Of a stretch of 64,000 nucleotides of DNA, positions 1 to 9,187 are shown piece after piece; the stretch's first letter is position 1; each line of letters starts with the position of its first letter. The position numbers and the translations under genes were made by a program. Source of the DNA: Natronobacterium texcoconense (GTDB taxonomy: Archaea; Halobacteriota; Halobacteria; Halobacteriales; Natrialbaceae); the NCBI RefSeq assembly GCF_900104065.1, contig NZ_FNLC01000002.1:478995-542994 (forward strand). Direction: 5' to 3'. The notes below the pieces were generated by a model. The model was not told the DNA's origin and made no database searches. It was given only the letters and a program-made list of their open reading frames with translations.

Positions 1-669
1 GGTGACATCGACTACGTGGCCTTCGCCCCGTCGGGCGAGTCCGTCGAGGAACTCGACCACCACCAGCTGTTTACCGCGCTCCGGAACAAGGTCCCCTACG
101 AGACGGTCTCGGGAATGAACGAGCCTCGAGAAGCGATCGCGGCGACCGACGGCAGCGCGACGCCCGCACCGTCGCCGACCCGGGAGCGACCCGACCCGTC
201 CTCGAGCGACCGCGACAGCGACGACGAATCGAGCCCGTCGACGGTCGACGTGACCGACGACCCGCCCTCCGCCGTCGACTCGCGACCTACGCCGTCCGAG
301 ACGAGTGCTGACGACGACGCCGAGGAAGCGGACGACGAACACCCAGTCGAGGAACCCGAAACCGTCTACGGTCACGCAGACGAGGTCGTCCGCCAGGGAA
401 CCGACCGCGTTCGGTTTCTCGACGCCGAGAACGAGCCGATCGACGAGGCCGATGCGAGCGAGGCCTACGCGACGCTCGAGGACCTCGAGTCGGCTCCGAC
501 GACGATGGTCCTCGACGAGATTCTCGGCCAGCGGCTGCTCGATCTGGCGGCCGACCGCGGCGTCGAACGGATCGTCGCCCGCTCGCTCGGCCAGTTCACC
601 AAGCGGCCGACCGACGTCCGTATCCACGCCATCGACGACGTCGCGGAGGAAGCGCCGACGACCGACTGA
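1..669 (+). CDS. dnaG: DNA primase DnaG, archaeal type, C-terminal part (5' end outside window)
   Basis: The reading frame is open from base 1 and stops at 667-669, leaving 222 codons. The opening residues (DYVAFAP...SVEEL...LRNKVP) match the conserved region after the Toprim domain of archaeal DnaG. The last ~45 residues (ILGQRLLDLA..RGV..IVA...G...KRPTDVRI) match the archaeal DnaG C-terminus. Between them lies a very acidic, Ser/Pro/Asp-rich low-complexity linker (about residues 45-120), typical of haloarchaeal versions. In archaea DnaG is tied both to RNA primer synthesis and to exosome binding; the C-terminal domain seen here is the exosome-contacting part in other archaea. The catalytic Toprim region is outside the window. 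Confidence 0.85.
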   Translation, partial: GDIDYVAFAPSGESVEELDHHQLFTALRNKVPYETVSGMNEPREAIAATDGSATPAPSPTRERPDPSSSDRDSDDESSPSTVDVTDDPPSAVDSRPTPSETSADDDAEEADDEHPVEEPETVYGHADEVVRQGTDRVRFLDAENEPIDEADASEAYATLEDLESAPTTMVLDEILGQRLLDLAADRGVERIVARSLGQFTKRPTDVRIHAIDDVAEEAPTTD

Positions 670-759
670 CCGTCCGCCGCCGATAGACGTGGCTGTGATG
701 GTCACACAGAGTCCTGTCGGTCCGATTCGTTCATATTCTCTCTCTTCCGAGTTCCGCCA

Positions 760-942
760 ATGAGTCCGCCCGCATCGGCTGCACTGTTTCTCCTCGGTGT
801 ATGGGTGCTCGTGATGCTCGCAGTGCCGTGTGTCGCCGCGTACCACCAGTGGCGCTGGAAGAACGGTCTCACGAGCGATGGCTATCCGTTCCCGGAAAGC
901 GAAAGCGTCCCGGCCGACGATTCGATGCCCGCAGACGACTAG
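760..942 (+). CDS. small single-span membrane protein
   Basis: A 60-residue protein with one strong hydrophobic segment at about residues 5-28 (LFLLGVWVLVMLAVPCVAAY). A short basic/aromatic stretch (HQWRWK) follows, then an acidic tail rich in Asp, Ser and Pro. I do not recognise a family. It lies between dnaG and the convergent DUF92 gene, with only 3 bases between the two stop codons. The third-position composition and acidic tail look like a real haloarchaeal gene. Confidence 0.6.
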   Translation: MSPPASAALFLLGVWVLVMLAVPCVAAYHQWRWKNGLTSDGYPFPESESVPADDSMPADD

Positions 943-945
943 TCG

Positions 946-2283
946 TCACCCGAGAACCGCGAGCGAGAGCACGAGCAACGCGGCGACGATCGCACCGGAA
1001 AGTGTCGCGAGGAAGTTCACGCCCTGGTTGCCGAGCAGTTTCCCCTCGAGCGTCGCCCCGAGAAGGCTGTCGACGGTCATTCCGACGAAGCCGGCCGCGA
1101 GGACGATACCGGCACCGACGACGTCGACCTCGGGGAACAGCCAGTAGGAGATGCCGGCGACGACCGCCGCACCCGCGATGCCGGCGATTTCGCCTTGCCA
1201 GGTGACGCCGCCGTCGGTGCCGGGTTCGACGGGTTCGAAGGTCGTGATCAGCCGCGGCGTCTCGAAGACGCTGCCGATCTCGCTCGAGAGCGTGTCGCTC
1301 ATCGCGGTTGCGACGGAGCCGGCGAACGCGAACAGGAAGAGGTTCGGATCGGGATTGCCGGGCAGGAGCGTTGCAGAACTGGCGGCGTAGCCGAGGACGG
1401 CGACGAGTCCGACGGCGGCGTTGCCGAGGACGTTGCCCGTCCCGCGAGCGCCGTCGTTGTCCTCGGCGACGCCCAGATCCTCCTTTCGCTCGTAGCGGAA
1501 CTTCGTCGCGAGACCGCCGATCGCGAAGAAGGAGATGAGGACGACGAACCAGCCGTAGCCGCCCAGAACGATCGTCAACAGTCCCAGGAGGACGCCGGTG
1601 AGCATCCCGGCGACCGAGGCCGTCTCGAGCGCGTAGGAGACGTACCCAAGCGCGATCGTCACTACGAGCGCGGCGGCGATTTCGACGGCGCCGAGTGCTG
1701 GCTCGAGTTCGGCCAGCAGCCACAGCAGGAGGCCGACCGAGATCATGACGATGGGGTCGTCGTAGAGCAAGAGGACGTCACGGAGCAGAGCAGCGAGCAG
1801 GGCGCCGCTGGCGGCGAGAAAGAGGATACTCGGCAGGGCGGTCTCGACGGCCTCGATCGATCCGGTGATCGCGAGCGTCCCGGACTGTCCGACGACTCCC
1901 GCCGCCGTCGCCGCGAGCGCGAACGCAGTGACGTGGGCGACGTCGTCGTCGGTCCACAGGCGGACAGCCTGTTCGACGAGGTTCCCGTAGCCGACCAGGA
2001 AGACGGTCCCGACGAAGACGGCAATCGACATCGACGTTCCGACCGCGAGCAAGCCGAGTGCGACCCCTGCGAGGACGAACGTGAGTAGCCCGTAGAGACG
2101 ACCGTCCTCGTAGTCACCCGGATAGGCAAGCAGATCGAAGAGCGGCCCGTCGGTGATGGCGAACGTACCGAGTAGCAAGGCTGCAGCGAGCACCCCGGCG
2201 ATTTCGGGCCCCAGCAGCGGGACGGCGAGCGAGAGCGTACAGAGTGCTGCAAAGACGCCGGCTCGCCGAACGGGTTCTGTCAC
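946..2283 (-). CDS. DUF92 family integral membrane protein
   Basis: This 445-residue, highly hydrophobic protein has about 12 predicted membrane spans. The C-terminal half (about residues 215-445) carries DUF92 signatures: a FAFAGSVATAMSDTLSSEIG block, GGVTWQGEIAG and the FVGMTVDSLLGATLEG stretch. The N-terminal half is extra hydrophobic sequence. DUF92 relatives include the plant phytyl-phosphate kinase VTE6, so a lipid-phosphate or CTP-dependent kinase role is plausible but inferred. The gene is divergent from a cis-prenyltransferase-like gene at 2482, which fits a role in polyprenyl-phosphate metabolism. Confidence 0.8.
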   Translation of the reverse strand: MTEPVRRAGVFAALCTLSLAVPLLGPEIAGVLAAALLLGTFAITDGPLFDLLAYPGDYEDGRLYGLLTFVLAGVALGLLAVGTSMSIAVFVGTVFLVGYGNLVEQAVRLWTDDDVAHVTAFALAATAAGVVGQSGTLAITGSIEAVETALPSILFLAASGALLAALLRDVLLLYDDPIVMISVGLLLWLLAELEPALGAVEIAAALVVTIALGYVSYALETASVAGMLTGVLLGLLTIVLGGYGWFVVLISFFAIGGLATKFRYERKEDLGVAEDNDGARGTGNVLGNAAVGLVAVLGYAASSATLLPGNPDPNLFLFAFAGSVATAMSDTLSSEIGSVFETPRLITTFEPVEPGTDGGVTWQGEIAGIAGAAVVAGISYWLFPEVDVVGAGIVLAAGFVGMTVDSLLGATLEGKLLGNQGVNFLATLSGAIVAALLVLSLAVLG

Positions 2284-2481
2284 GATTATCGGTCCCTTTC
2301 TGTCGGGTTTACTTGAAGGTTCCCGAACTCAAATCGATGGCGTTTTCGAACGATACGAGCAGTCTCTCGTAGTTTCTGTCCCTTTTCTGAGGGCAGGATT
2401 GTCGTCATCACGGACCGATTTCGGCGGACGAGACCGTCCGGTAGCGCAACCTGTATAGTACCTGCCCTGATAGCTGCCGGC

Positions 2482-3087
2482 GTGGGACTGTACGAACGCT
2501 ATCTCGCCCTCCGGATCCGCCGTCACGAAGCCGGGCCGCCGGACCACGTCGCGCTCGTCATCACCGAACGCGACCTGCTCGAGCAGGGCGCCTACGACAC
2601 GCTGACCGACTTCTTCGAGTGGGCTGTCGACTACGCGTCGCTCGTGACCGTCTACGTGAGCGTCCTCGACCTCGAGGCCGTCCCCGCCCTGCGTCGGGAA
2701 CTCGAGACGATCGACGCGCCCCGCGAGGTCGCCGTTCGCGGGCCCGAGGATCGGACGCCGGCGGACGCACCGATCCAGATCGGAATCGGACTCGGCGGGA
2801 AACACGAGTTCACGAGCGCGGTCCGGACGCTCGCGGAGAGCGTCGAAGCAGGTGAACTTGCGCCCGAAGAGATCGACGACGAGGCAGTCGAGACGCATCT
2901 GGTCTTCCCCGCGGAGCCGGATCTGGTGATCAAGACCGGTGCGGAGCGCCTCTCGGATTTCATGATCTGGCAGTCGGTCTACTCGGAACTGTACTTCACC
3001 GACGTCAACTGGCGGGACTTCCGCAAGCGGGACTTCCTGCGGGCCGTGCGTGAGTACTGCAATCGGTCGCGGCGGTTCGGTCGGTGA
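2482..3087 (+). CDS. cis-prenyltransferase (UppS-family) paralogue lacking the catalytic loop
   Basis: This 201-residue protein belongs to the undecaprenyl-diphosphate synthase fold. The N-terminal active-site motif DGN-x-R is replaced: after HVALV comes ITERDLLEQG. The C-terminal half is well kept, with LVIKTGAERLSDFMIWQ, SELYFTDVNW.DF and an RRFG ending that matches the RxG motif of canonical enzymes. The full paralogue at 9188-10141 has the opposite pattern. By comparison with eukaryotic NgBR/Nus1, which also lacks catalytic residues but supplies the RxG motif, this may be the non-catalytic subunit of a heteromeric enzyme. That role is inferred; membership of the family is clear. Start is GTG. 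Confidence 0.75.
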   Translation: MGLYERYLALRIRRHEAGPPDHVALVITERDLLEQGAYDTLTDFFEWAVDYASLVTVYVSVLDLEAVPALRRELETIDAPREVAVRGPEDRTPADAPIQIGIGLGGKHEFTSAVRTLAESVEAGELAPEEIDDEAVETHLVFPAEPDLVIKTGAERLSDFMIWQSVYSELYFTDVNWRDFRKRDFLRAVREYCNRSRRFGR

Positions 3088-3127
3088 CGGAGACGCTCGA
3101 GGCCCCGATAACCGCCCGATAGAAGGC

Positions 3128-3143
3128 TCAAAAACGATTTTGA
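3128..3143. promoter_or_regulatory. palindrome TCAAAA-n4-TTTTGA upstream of the 3185 gene
   Basis: Arms TCAAAA (3128-3133) and TTTTGA (3138-3143) surround 4 bases. A TATA-like TAATATAG follows at about 3159, then the start at 3185. The same core occurs with longer arms at 4013-4036 upstream of the ArsR-type gene. It could be an operator; it could also help terminate the preceding gene. Confidence 0.4.
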
Positions 3144-3184
3144 CTCTCCGTCCGATCTAATATAGCTCTCGTCGAACGACCAGT

Positions 3185-4015
3185 ATGGCAGTGATAGCCG
3201 CCTTCAAAGACGGTTGGACAGCCCTCCTCGAGAACCCGATCCTGCTCGCTGCCGGTTTCGTCTACGCAGTCGGCAGCCAGCTCGTGACGGTCGGCGAGCT
3301 AACGGGATCGTTGGCCGTCAGCGTCGTCGCGTCGGTCGCGTGGTTCCTGCTGTTCCCGTTCGTCCTCGGTGGACTCATCGGAGCCGCACTCGAGGCCGTT
3401 CGGGGAGCGGAGACGTCGTTCGGCCGGTTTCTCGGCACGGGAAGACAGTACTACCTTCGGCTGCTGCTCGCGACGGTGTTGTTCGCGGTGCTCGTCTTCG
3501 GGTTCGTCATCGTCACGATGATTCCGTCGTTCGTCGCCGGATTCGGCGTGGTCGGACTGGCGGGGATCGACGAGACCGCTGCGATCGGTGCCGGTATCCT
3601 CCTGTTCGTGGGATACGTGTTGCTCGTGGCGTTTTTCATCATGTTCATCCAGTTCTACGACGCTGCGATCGTCGTCGACGAGGAGTCGACGCTGGCTGCC
3701 TTTTCGCGAAGCGTCGGCTTGGTTCGCCGGAACCTATTGAGCGTGATCGGCTACTCGATCCTCTGGGCGGTGCTGTTGAATCTGCTGCTGGTCCCCGAGT
3801 ACCTGCTGCAGGCGACGATAGACGAAGCGCCGTTCCTGCCCGCGATCGATCCGACCGTCGCCCAGTTGCTCCTGATCCCCGCGGGAATCGTCCTCGGAAC
3901 GTTCGCCTTCGCGTACCTCTACACCGTCCACACGGCGTACTACGTTCGGATCGCACTCGGCGAAGACGACGGTGCTGACGGAACAGCCGGGGTGCAGACG
4001 CCCCCGGCCGACTGA
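3185..4015 (+). CDS. polytopic membrane protein (haloarchaeal DUF7847-like)
   Basis: A 276-residue protein with about six hydrophobic segments, starting with a short cytosolic amphipathic stretch (FKDGWTALLENP). It resembles the haloarchaeal membrane family I know as DUF7847, whose function is unknown. A conserved-looking amphipathic loop at about residues 175-190 (STLAAFSRSVGLVRRN) recalls the loop seen in that family. A second protein of similar plan is encoded at 4573-5517, with an ArsR-type regulator between them. Matching palindromes precede this gene and the regulator, suggesting shared control. No transport or enzymatic motif was seen. Confidence 0.7.
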   Translation: MAVIAAFKDGWTALLENPILLAAGFVYAVGSQLVTVGELTGSLAVSVVASVAWFLLFPFVLGGLIGAALEAVRGAETSFGRFLGTGRQYYLRLLLATVLFAVLVFGFVIVTMIPSFVAGFGVVGLAGIDETAAIGAGILLFVGYVLLVAFFIMFIQFYDAAIVVDEESTLAAFSRSVGLVRRNLLSVIGYSILWAVLLNLLLVPEYLLQATIDEAPFLPAIDPTVAQLLLIPAGIVLGTFAFAYLYTVHTAYYVRIALGEDDGADGTAGVQTPPAD

Positions 4016-4036
4016 CTCAAAATTCGTTTTGAGTCA
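4013..4036. promoter_or_regulatory. perfect 10-bp inverted repeat with TTCG loop (operator or terminator)
   Basis: Arms TGACTCAAAA (4013-4022) and TTTTGAGTCA (4027-4036) flank TTCG. The site begins on the stop codon of the 3185 gene and lies about 90 bases before the ArsR-type gene at 4124. The core matches the palindrome at 3128-3143, which sits before an unrelated start, so an operator is as likely as a terminator. Confidence 0.5.
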
Positions 4037-4123
4037 CGGAAAGAACTACCCACCATCCCCGCAAAGCGTTAGCCCAGCGACAGTCGCTCGGCTCGAGCAT
4101 CGACCGAGCGACCCCACAGACCC

Positions 4124-4576
4124 ATGTCGAAACTACTCCCGACGCGAACCGACGCCACCGTCCAGCGAAGCGGCGATCCGGCAGTGTTGTGTATCGACGA
4201 CGAGGAGACGCAAGCGGTCTTTAGCGCGCTCTCGTCGGAAACAGCGTACGAGGTCTTCCAGTTGCTAAACGAGGAGCCGGCGACGCCGACGGCGATCGCC
4301 GGCCGACTCGAGCTGTCGATCCAGAACGTCCAGTACCACCTCGAGAACCTTCAGGACGCGGGCCTGATCGAGGTCGCCGACACCTGTTACTCCGAGAAGG
4401 GCCGCGAGATGGATGTCTTCGTCGTCTCGACCGAGCCGACGCTCGTCTTCCTGGGGACCGACGACGATCGTGCCTCCCTCAGACGAGCGTTCAAGGCGTT
4501 CTCGTCGCTCGTCGGCCCGCCGGCGATCCTGCTCGCGATCGGTGAAACGCTCTCGCGACTGCTTGCCGGTGAATGA
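4124..4576 (+). CDS. ArsR-type winged-helix transcriptional regulator
   Basis: A 150-residue protein. Residues about 28-90 form a winged helix-turn-helix of the ArsR class: VFSALSSETAYEVFQLL, then PTPTAIAGRLELSIQNVQYHLENLQDAGLIEV. After this a hydrophobic C-terminal stretch (VGPPAILLAIGETLSRLL) may associate with the membrane or form a dimer helix. The stop overlaps the start of the next membrane gene (ATGA at 4573), so the two are translated together. With the neighbouring palindromes it probably controls itself and the two membrane proteins; that is inference. No metal-binding cysteine pair is present. Confidence 0.75.
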   Translation: MSKLLPTRTDATVQRSGDPAVLCIDDEETQAVFSALSSETAYEVFQLLNEEPATPTAIAGRLELSIQNVQYHLENLQDAGLIEVADTCYSEKGREMDVFVVSTEPTLVFLGTDDDRASLRRAFKAFSSLVGPPAILLAIGETLSRLLAGE

Positions 4577-5517
4577 GCGACTCGTCGGACGCATCGCTGC
4601 CGTCTCCATCGGGTGCTCACGCCGGAACCCGGAGCGTTGAAGCCGTCACTTCCAGTACAGGTACTCGAATGGTCCCGGCGATCAAGGACCGCCGCGACGT
4701 CGACGGCTGTGCCTGCCTCCAGTGTCGGAGCGTGACGGCTGCGACGACCCGGCGAACGATCCTCGAGTCGGTGCTCTGGAGTGCCACCCTCCTCCGTTCG
4801 TACCCGTCTATTCTCGCGTTCGCGATACCGTTCGTCCTCACTCGCCGGCTCCTCGAGAGCAGCCTGCTCTCGCTATCTCCACTCGTCATCGGACTGTTCG
4901 AGGGTGCGATCACGTTCGGACTCTTCGTCTTTCTCCGGGCGTACGTCGGGGCGATCGTCGCGGGCGAGTTGACTGACGTTCAGGTCTCGGTAACCGATCG
5001 CGTCCGTCACGGTCTCGGACGGCTTCCCGCACTCTTCGGGCTGGCGCTCGTGGCCGTCGGCCTGTTCTTCGGTGTCTGGATGCTGGCGACGGTCGTCTCG
5101 ATGATCGGAGTCGGCGCTGTCCTCGCTGCCCCGATCGAATTGTCGATGGTTCCACCTGCCGTCGGTTTCGGTGCGCTCGTGGTGTTTGTATCACTCCCGT
5201 TTCTGTATCTGATCTTCAAGATCTGGATCGCGATGGAAGCGTGTATCGTCGGGCAGTACGGCCCGCTCGAATCCGTTCGCGTGAGCTGGCGGATCACCGG
5301 AAACTACGGGCGAAAGCTCCTCGTCATCCTCGTCGGCCTCGTCGGGAGCGTCGGATTTCTCTATGCCGTCGCGTTCGTGCCCGACGTCGGTGGCGCGTCC
5401 ACGCTCGGACCGGTCGTTAGCGCGGTTGCGACGAGTGTCGGCGAGATCACGTCCGTGGTCTGGTTCGGCGTCTACGGCCACCTCTACGTCCAAGGGATCG
5501 TCGGAGTCGACGGCTAA
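4573..5517 (+). CDS. polytopic membrane protein coupled to the ArsR-type regulator
   Basis: A 314-residue protein with about six membrane spans, similar in layout to the 3185 product. The ATG overlaps the regulator's stop. The first ~60 residues are hydrophilic and include three cysteines (CACLQC), so an internal start such as the Met near residue 33 is possible. A loop GPLESVRVSWRITGNYGRK resembles the amphipathic loop of the other membrane protein. Function is unknown. The coupling suggests that the regulator and this protein act on the same membrane process. Confidence 0.7.
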   Translation: MSDSSDASLPSPSGAHAGTRSVEAVTSSTGTRMVPAIKDRRDVDGCACLQCRSVTAATTRRTILESVLWSATLLRSYPSILAFAIPFVLTRRLLESSLLSLSPLVIGLFEGAITFGLFVFLRAYVGAIVAGELTDVQVSVTDRVRHGLGRLPALFGLALVAVGLFFGVWMLATVVSMIGVGAVLAAPIELSMVPPAVGFGALVVFVSLPFLYLIFKIWIAMEACIVGQYGPLESVRVSWRITGNYGRKLLVILVGLVGSVGFLYAVAFVPDVGGASTLGPVVSAVATSVGEITSVVWFGVYGHLYVQGIVGVDG

Positions 5518-6872
5518 CCTTCTCGAGCGACATCACAGGTGTCGGTCCGACGAGCGACGAGTATCACGCCGACAGCGACGGCCAGACCAGCCGCTCCGAT
5601 CCCGAAACCAGGGGTTTCGTCGACCGACGGCTCGTTTCGAGCGGTGCCGGTTTCGTTCCCGTCAGTGGCCCGTTCGGTACCGGGTCCGGTATCGTCTTGA
5701 TCGACGATCGACTCGCCCTCGGTTACGCTCCCGTTCCCATCGATCACTGCAGCCGGTGAATTGCCAGGATAGTGTGATTCGAACAGGGGCGGCTCTCGCT
5801 CGAGGTGGACGTGAATCTCCTCGTCGGTCGGGAGCGTCGTCCGGTCGCCGTCGGGGACCGTCAACGTCCGGTTCGTCCCGGGATCGAGGCGTTCCCTGTA
5901 GTGGAGGTCGTCGTCGGCGTCGGTTATCCGGACCGTTCCGCCGTGTGAGAGCGCCACGTCGAGCGTAAGATTCCGCGCCGGGGTGCCGTCGACGGTCGTC
6001 TCGCCGACGTCGATTACCTCGAGTTCGCCGGCAGGGTTCTCGACCGATCCGGCGTAGGTCTCGATGACCGTCCCGTCGTGACGTAGTTCGAGTTCGTAGC
6101 CGGTTCCGGGGTCGACGTCCGCGAGGTCGAATTCGAACCCGCCGTCCGGGGACGGACCGACCGTCGCGGTTCGGGCTTCGCCCTCGAGTTCGAGGCGAAC
6201 GTCGACTCCCTCGTCCGCGGGGACGTTGACCTCGACGTCGCGTTGCATCGTCTCGGTCGGGAGCGGATCGCCGTCCGAGAGATGTCGTACTTCGGCTTTC
6301 GACTCGTAGAATCGCATCGGTTCGTCCATCGGATACGGTTCGTGTTCCGTCCCGTACGCGACGCCGAACGCCTCGCGGTCCCACACGTCCTGCTCGTCGG
6401 CGACCGGGAAACCGGGCTCGACGACGGCGTAGGTGACGGTTCCATCCCGGTAGATCGTCGTATTCTCGGGTCCGAGCGGAACCTCCGTCACCCCGGTCTC
6501 CGGCGTCGGGTTCGTCTGGTAGAGTCGGAGATCCGCGTCGGCGTCCTCGAGGGCGTCGAAGAACTCGTTCGTCCCCTCGGCACCGTTCGTCGATTCGGAG
6601 GCTGGCAACTGTTCGTCCTCGATCGCCACGACGAGCGTCTCGGTCCACACCATCGCGCTCGCGTTCTCGATCGATCCGTCGGCGATCAGGGACTCGATCT
6701 CGTCGGCGTTCTCGAGGTCGTCACTGGTGACGTCAACGGCTCTGTACGTCGTCACCGTCGCGTTCTCGTCGGTTGCGACGGCGACGGGGACCAGTCCAGC
6801 CGCCACGAGACCAAACACGATCGTCGCGGTGATCGCTGCGAAGAGGGCAACACGTCGCATACGACGCACCAT
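5514..6872 (-). CDS. secreted surface protein with PGF-CTERM anchor
   Basis: A 452-residue exported protein. It has an N-terminal signal segment (residues ~5-33, FAAITATIVFGLVAAGLVPVAVA). A long acidic extracellular part follows, rich in Asn-x-Ser/Thr sequons (NATVTT, NASAMV, NRTLTV, NGSVTEG). The C-terminal sorting signal has DETPGFG, a hydrophobic span and Arg-Arg. This is the PGF-CTERM pattern processed by archaeosortase ArtA, giving lipid-anchored surface proteins. The middle (DPGTGYELELRHDGT, DVGETTV) looks like Ig-like or BGTF-type beta domains. Ligand unknown. It is convergent with the 4573 gene, overlapping by 4 bases. Confidence 0.75.
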   Translation of the reverse strand: MVRRMRRVALFAAITATIVFGLVAAGLVPVAVATDENATVTTYRAVDVTSDDLENADEIESLIADGSIENASAMVWTETLVVAIEDEQLPASESTNGAEGTNEFFDALEDADADLRLYQTNPTPETGVTEVPLGPENTTIYRDGTVTYAVVEPGFPVADEQDVWDREAFGVAYGTEHEPYPMDEPMRFYESKAEVRHLSDGDPLPTETMQRDVEVNVPADEGVDVRLELEGEARTATVGPSPDGGFEFDLADVDPGTGYELELRHDGTVIETYAGSVENPAGELEVIDVGETTVDGTPARNLTLDVALSHGGTVRITDADDDLHYRERLDPGTNRTLTVPDGDRTTLPTDEEIHVHLEREPPLFESHYPGNSPAAVIDGNGSVTEGESIVDQDDTGPGTERATDGNETGTARNEPSVDETPGFGIGAAGLAVAVGVILVARRTDTCDVAREG

Positions 6873-7108
6873 TCTATCAATTCGATAAAACGATGCCGAC
6901 TCCTCGACATCGATTGCTCACTCGATACCGGAAGAGGGACGAAGCGGACGAACACTCGGCTTTATCGGCAATTTTCGACTTTCAATCGGGTTTTCGAGAC
7001 GGACTGTTAGAAAGGGTTTAAGAACATTGACTGTAAGATTCCAGCAGTGACCGAACCGTATCGGCGAACGCCGTCTCCTCTCGGATAGTTCTCCAAATCG
7101 ATGTATCC

Positions 7109-9163
7109 ATGATGTTCGACTCACTGTCAGGATTCCCGCTCGAGGACCCAATCTACGTATTTACGCTCGCGCTGGCTGCCTTTCTCGTCGGGCCGTTGCT
7201 CATCAAACGGCTCGGTCAGCCGGGAATCGTCGGAATCGTTCTCCTTGGGGTGTTGATCGGGCCTGACGGCACCGGGCTGGTCGCACACGGCGATGCGATC
7301 GAACTGCTCGGAACCGTCGGACTGGTCTACCTGCTGTTTACGGTCGGACTCGAACTCAATCTCCGTGGCTTCTTCCGTGCACCCGAAAACGCCGCCGTAT
7401 TCGGGTTGACGAGTTTCTTCCTGCCGTTGACTGTGGGCGTATTCGTCTGTACGTCAGTCCTGGGATTCGACTTCTGGCCAGCACTCCTGCTCTCAGCGGT
7501 GTTCGCCTCGCACACGCTTCTGGCCTACCCAATCGTCAACCGCTACGACGTCACGCAAAACGACGCCGTCACGGCCGTCTTCGGCGGTATCCTGTTTACC
7601 GATACGCTCGCGCTGACACTGCTCGCGATCGTCCTCGGCGTCGCCGACGGCGGCGGACTCTCTCCACTCCTGATCGGCCAGGTGTTTAGCTCCCTCATAC
7701 TCCTGTTCGCGACCGTCTGGCTCGTCGTCCCGCCGATCGCCCGGTGGTTCTTCTACAACCTTTCAGACGAGAGTTACTTCGAATTCCTCTTCGTACTCGT
7801 CTTCGTCTTCGCCAGTGCGAGTCTCGCCGAAATCCTCGGCATCGACGGAATCCTCGGCGCATTCGTCGCCGGCGTCGCGTTCAACCGCCTGATCCCACAG
7901 GGCAGTACGCTGATGAACCGCATCGAATTCGTCGGGAACGCATTTTTCATTCCCTTCTTCCTGTTGCACGTCGGAATGCTCGTCAACGTCGGCGTAATAC
8001 TGGACGGTCCACAAACGCTCCAAATCGCGACAGTCATCATCGCAACGATGATCGGTACGAAGTTCGTCGCCGCCTGGACCGTCGGCGAACTTCTCGACTT
8101 CGATCGGACCGAACGCGGCGTCATGTTCGGCCTCTCGAGCGGACAGGCTGCTGCCGCGCTGGCGATCACGATCCTCGGCGTCGAGGCCGGCCTCTTCGGT
8201 GCGGCCGAACTCAATGCAGTCGTCCTAATGTTGCTCGTGACCGCGCTGGTCAGCCCGTGGATAACCGAACGATACAGCCGCCGGCTCGCAGTATCCGACG
8301 ACGCCGATCCCGAACGCGAGGACGCGGTTGACCCTCGAATCTTGCTCCCGCTTCCACCAGACTCCGAAAACCGACGGGATCTCCTCGAGTTCGGGTTCTT
8401 GCTCCGAGACGAGTCGGGAACGAACCCGATTCACTTGCTCTCGGTCGTCCGGCCAAGCTGGAGCGGAGATACGGAGTCGAACGTCGAGGAAGTCGAAAGC
8501 CAGCTCCGGGATCTCGCCGAGTTCGCCTACGCGGCGGAAGCACCGCTCGAGATCGAAACGCGCGTCAACCACAACGTGGCCTCGGGGATTGCACGCGGCG
8601 CACTCGAGACGCGATCGGACCACGTCATCATGGGATGGAATCCGAGCAAGACTTTCGGCGAGAAGGTGTTCGGGAGTATCATCGATCAGGTACTCGACTG
8701 GACCACGCTTCCGGTCTCGGTCACGCACTTCGGTCACCCGGTGAACACGACCGGCCACCTGCGAGTGATCGTTCCGCGAAGTATCGATCACCACGACGGC
8801 TTCTACGAGGGGGTGTACAAGGTCAAGCGACTCGCGGACAAACTCGGCGTCCCGATCACGGTCTACGTCTTCGAAGAGCAGACCAACCGGTACCAGCAAC
8901 TGTTCGATTTCGTCGAGATCGATGTCTCGGCCGAGTTCGAAACGGTCTCCGGCTGGGATGACCTCCAGTCCGAACTCAGAGACGTCACCGAGTCTAACGA
9001 CCTCGTCGTGACGCTCTCGTCGCGGGTCGGTGGCGTCGGCTGGGACGACGAACTGGAAGCACTCCCGAATCGGCTCGTCGAACTGCCGTCGCGCTCGTTC
9101 GTCGTGTTCTACCTGCGGGAAGGTGAGCCCGACTACGACTCGCAGTTCCTCCGGATCGACTGA
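7109..9163 (+). CDS. cation:proton antiporter (CPA2) with C-terminal universal-stress-like domains
   Basis: A 684-residue fusion. Residues ~10-395 form a 12-13 span CPA2/KefB-type exchanger: LGQPGIVGIVLLGVLIGPDGTGL early on, the VGLELNLRGF element, and a conserved FVAGVAFNRLIP region. Residues ~415-684 are soluble and look like two alpha/beta universal-stress-type domains (ILLPLPPDSENRRDLLEF and LRVIVPRSIDHHDGFYEG). It should exchange Na+ or K+ for H+, with nucleotide or stress control through the soluble part (inferred). A TATA-like TTTAAGA is at 7017-7023. Two adjacent ATG codons (7109, 7112) could both serve as start. Confidence 0.85.
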   Translation: MMFDSLSGFPLEDPIYVFTLALAAFLVGPLLIKRLGQPGIVGIVLLGVLIGPDGTGLVAHGDAIELLGTVGLVYLLFTVGLELNLRGFFRAPENAAVFGLTSFFLPLTVGVFVCTSVLGFDFWPALLLSAVFASHTLLAYPIVNRYDVTQNDAVTAVFGGILFTDTLALTLLAIVLGVADGGGLSPLLIGQVFSSLILLFATVWLVVPPIARWFFYNLSDESYFEFLFVLVFVFASASLAEILGIDGILGAFVAGVAFNRLIPQGSTLMNRIEFVGNAFFIPFFLLHVGMLVNVGVILDGPQTLQIATVIIATMIGTKFVAAWTVGELLDFDRTERGVMFGLSSGQAAAALAITILGVEAGLFGAAELNAVVLMLLVTALVSPWITERYSRRLAVSDDADPEREDAVDPRILLPLPPDSENRRDLLEFGFLLRDESGTNPIHLLSVVRPSWSGDTESNVEEVESQLRDLAEFAYAAEAPLEIETRVNHNVASGIARGALETRSDHVIMGWNPSKTFGEKVFGSIIDQVLDWTTLPVSVTHFGHPVNTTGHLRVIVPRSIDHHDGFYEGVYKVKRLADKLGVPITVYVFEEQTNRYQQLFDFVEIDVSAEFETVSGWDDLQSELRDVTESNDLVVTLSSRVGGVGWDDELEALPNRLVELPSRSFVVFYLREGEPDYDSQFLRID

Positions 9164-9187
9164 CCGTCGAACGAGAACAACGTTTGA

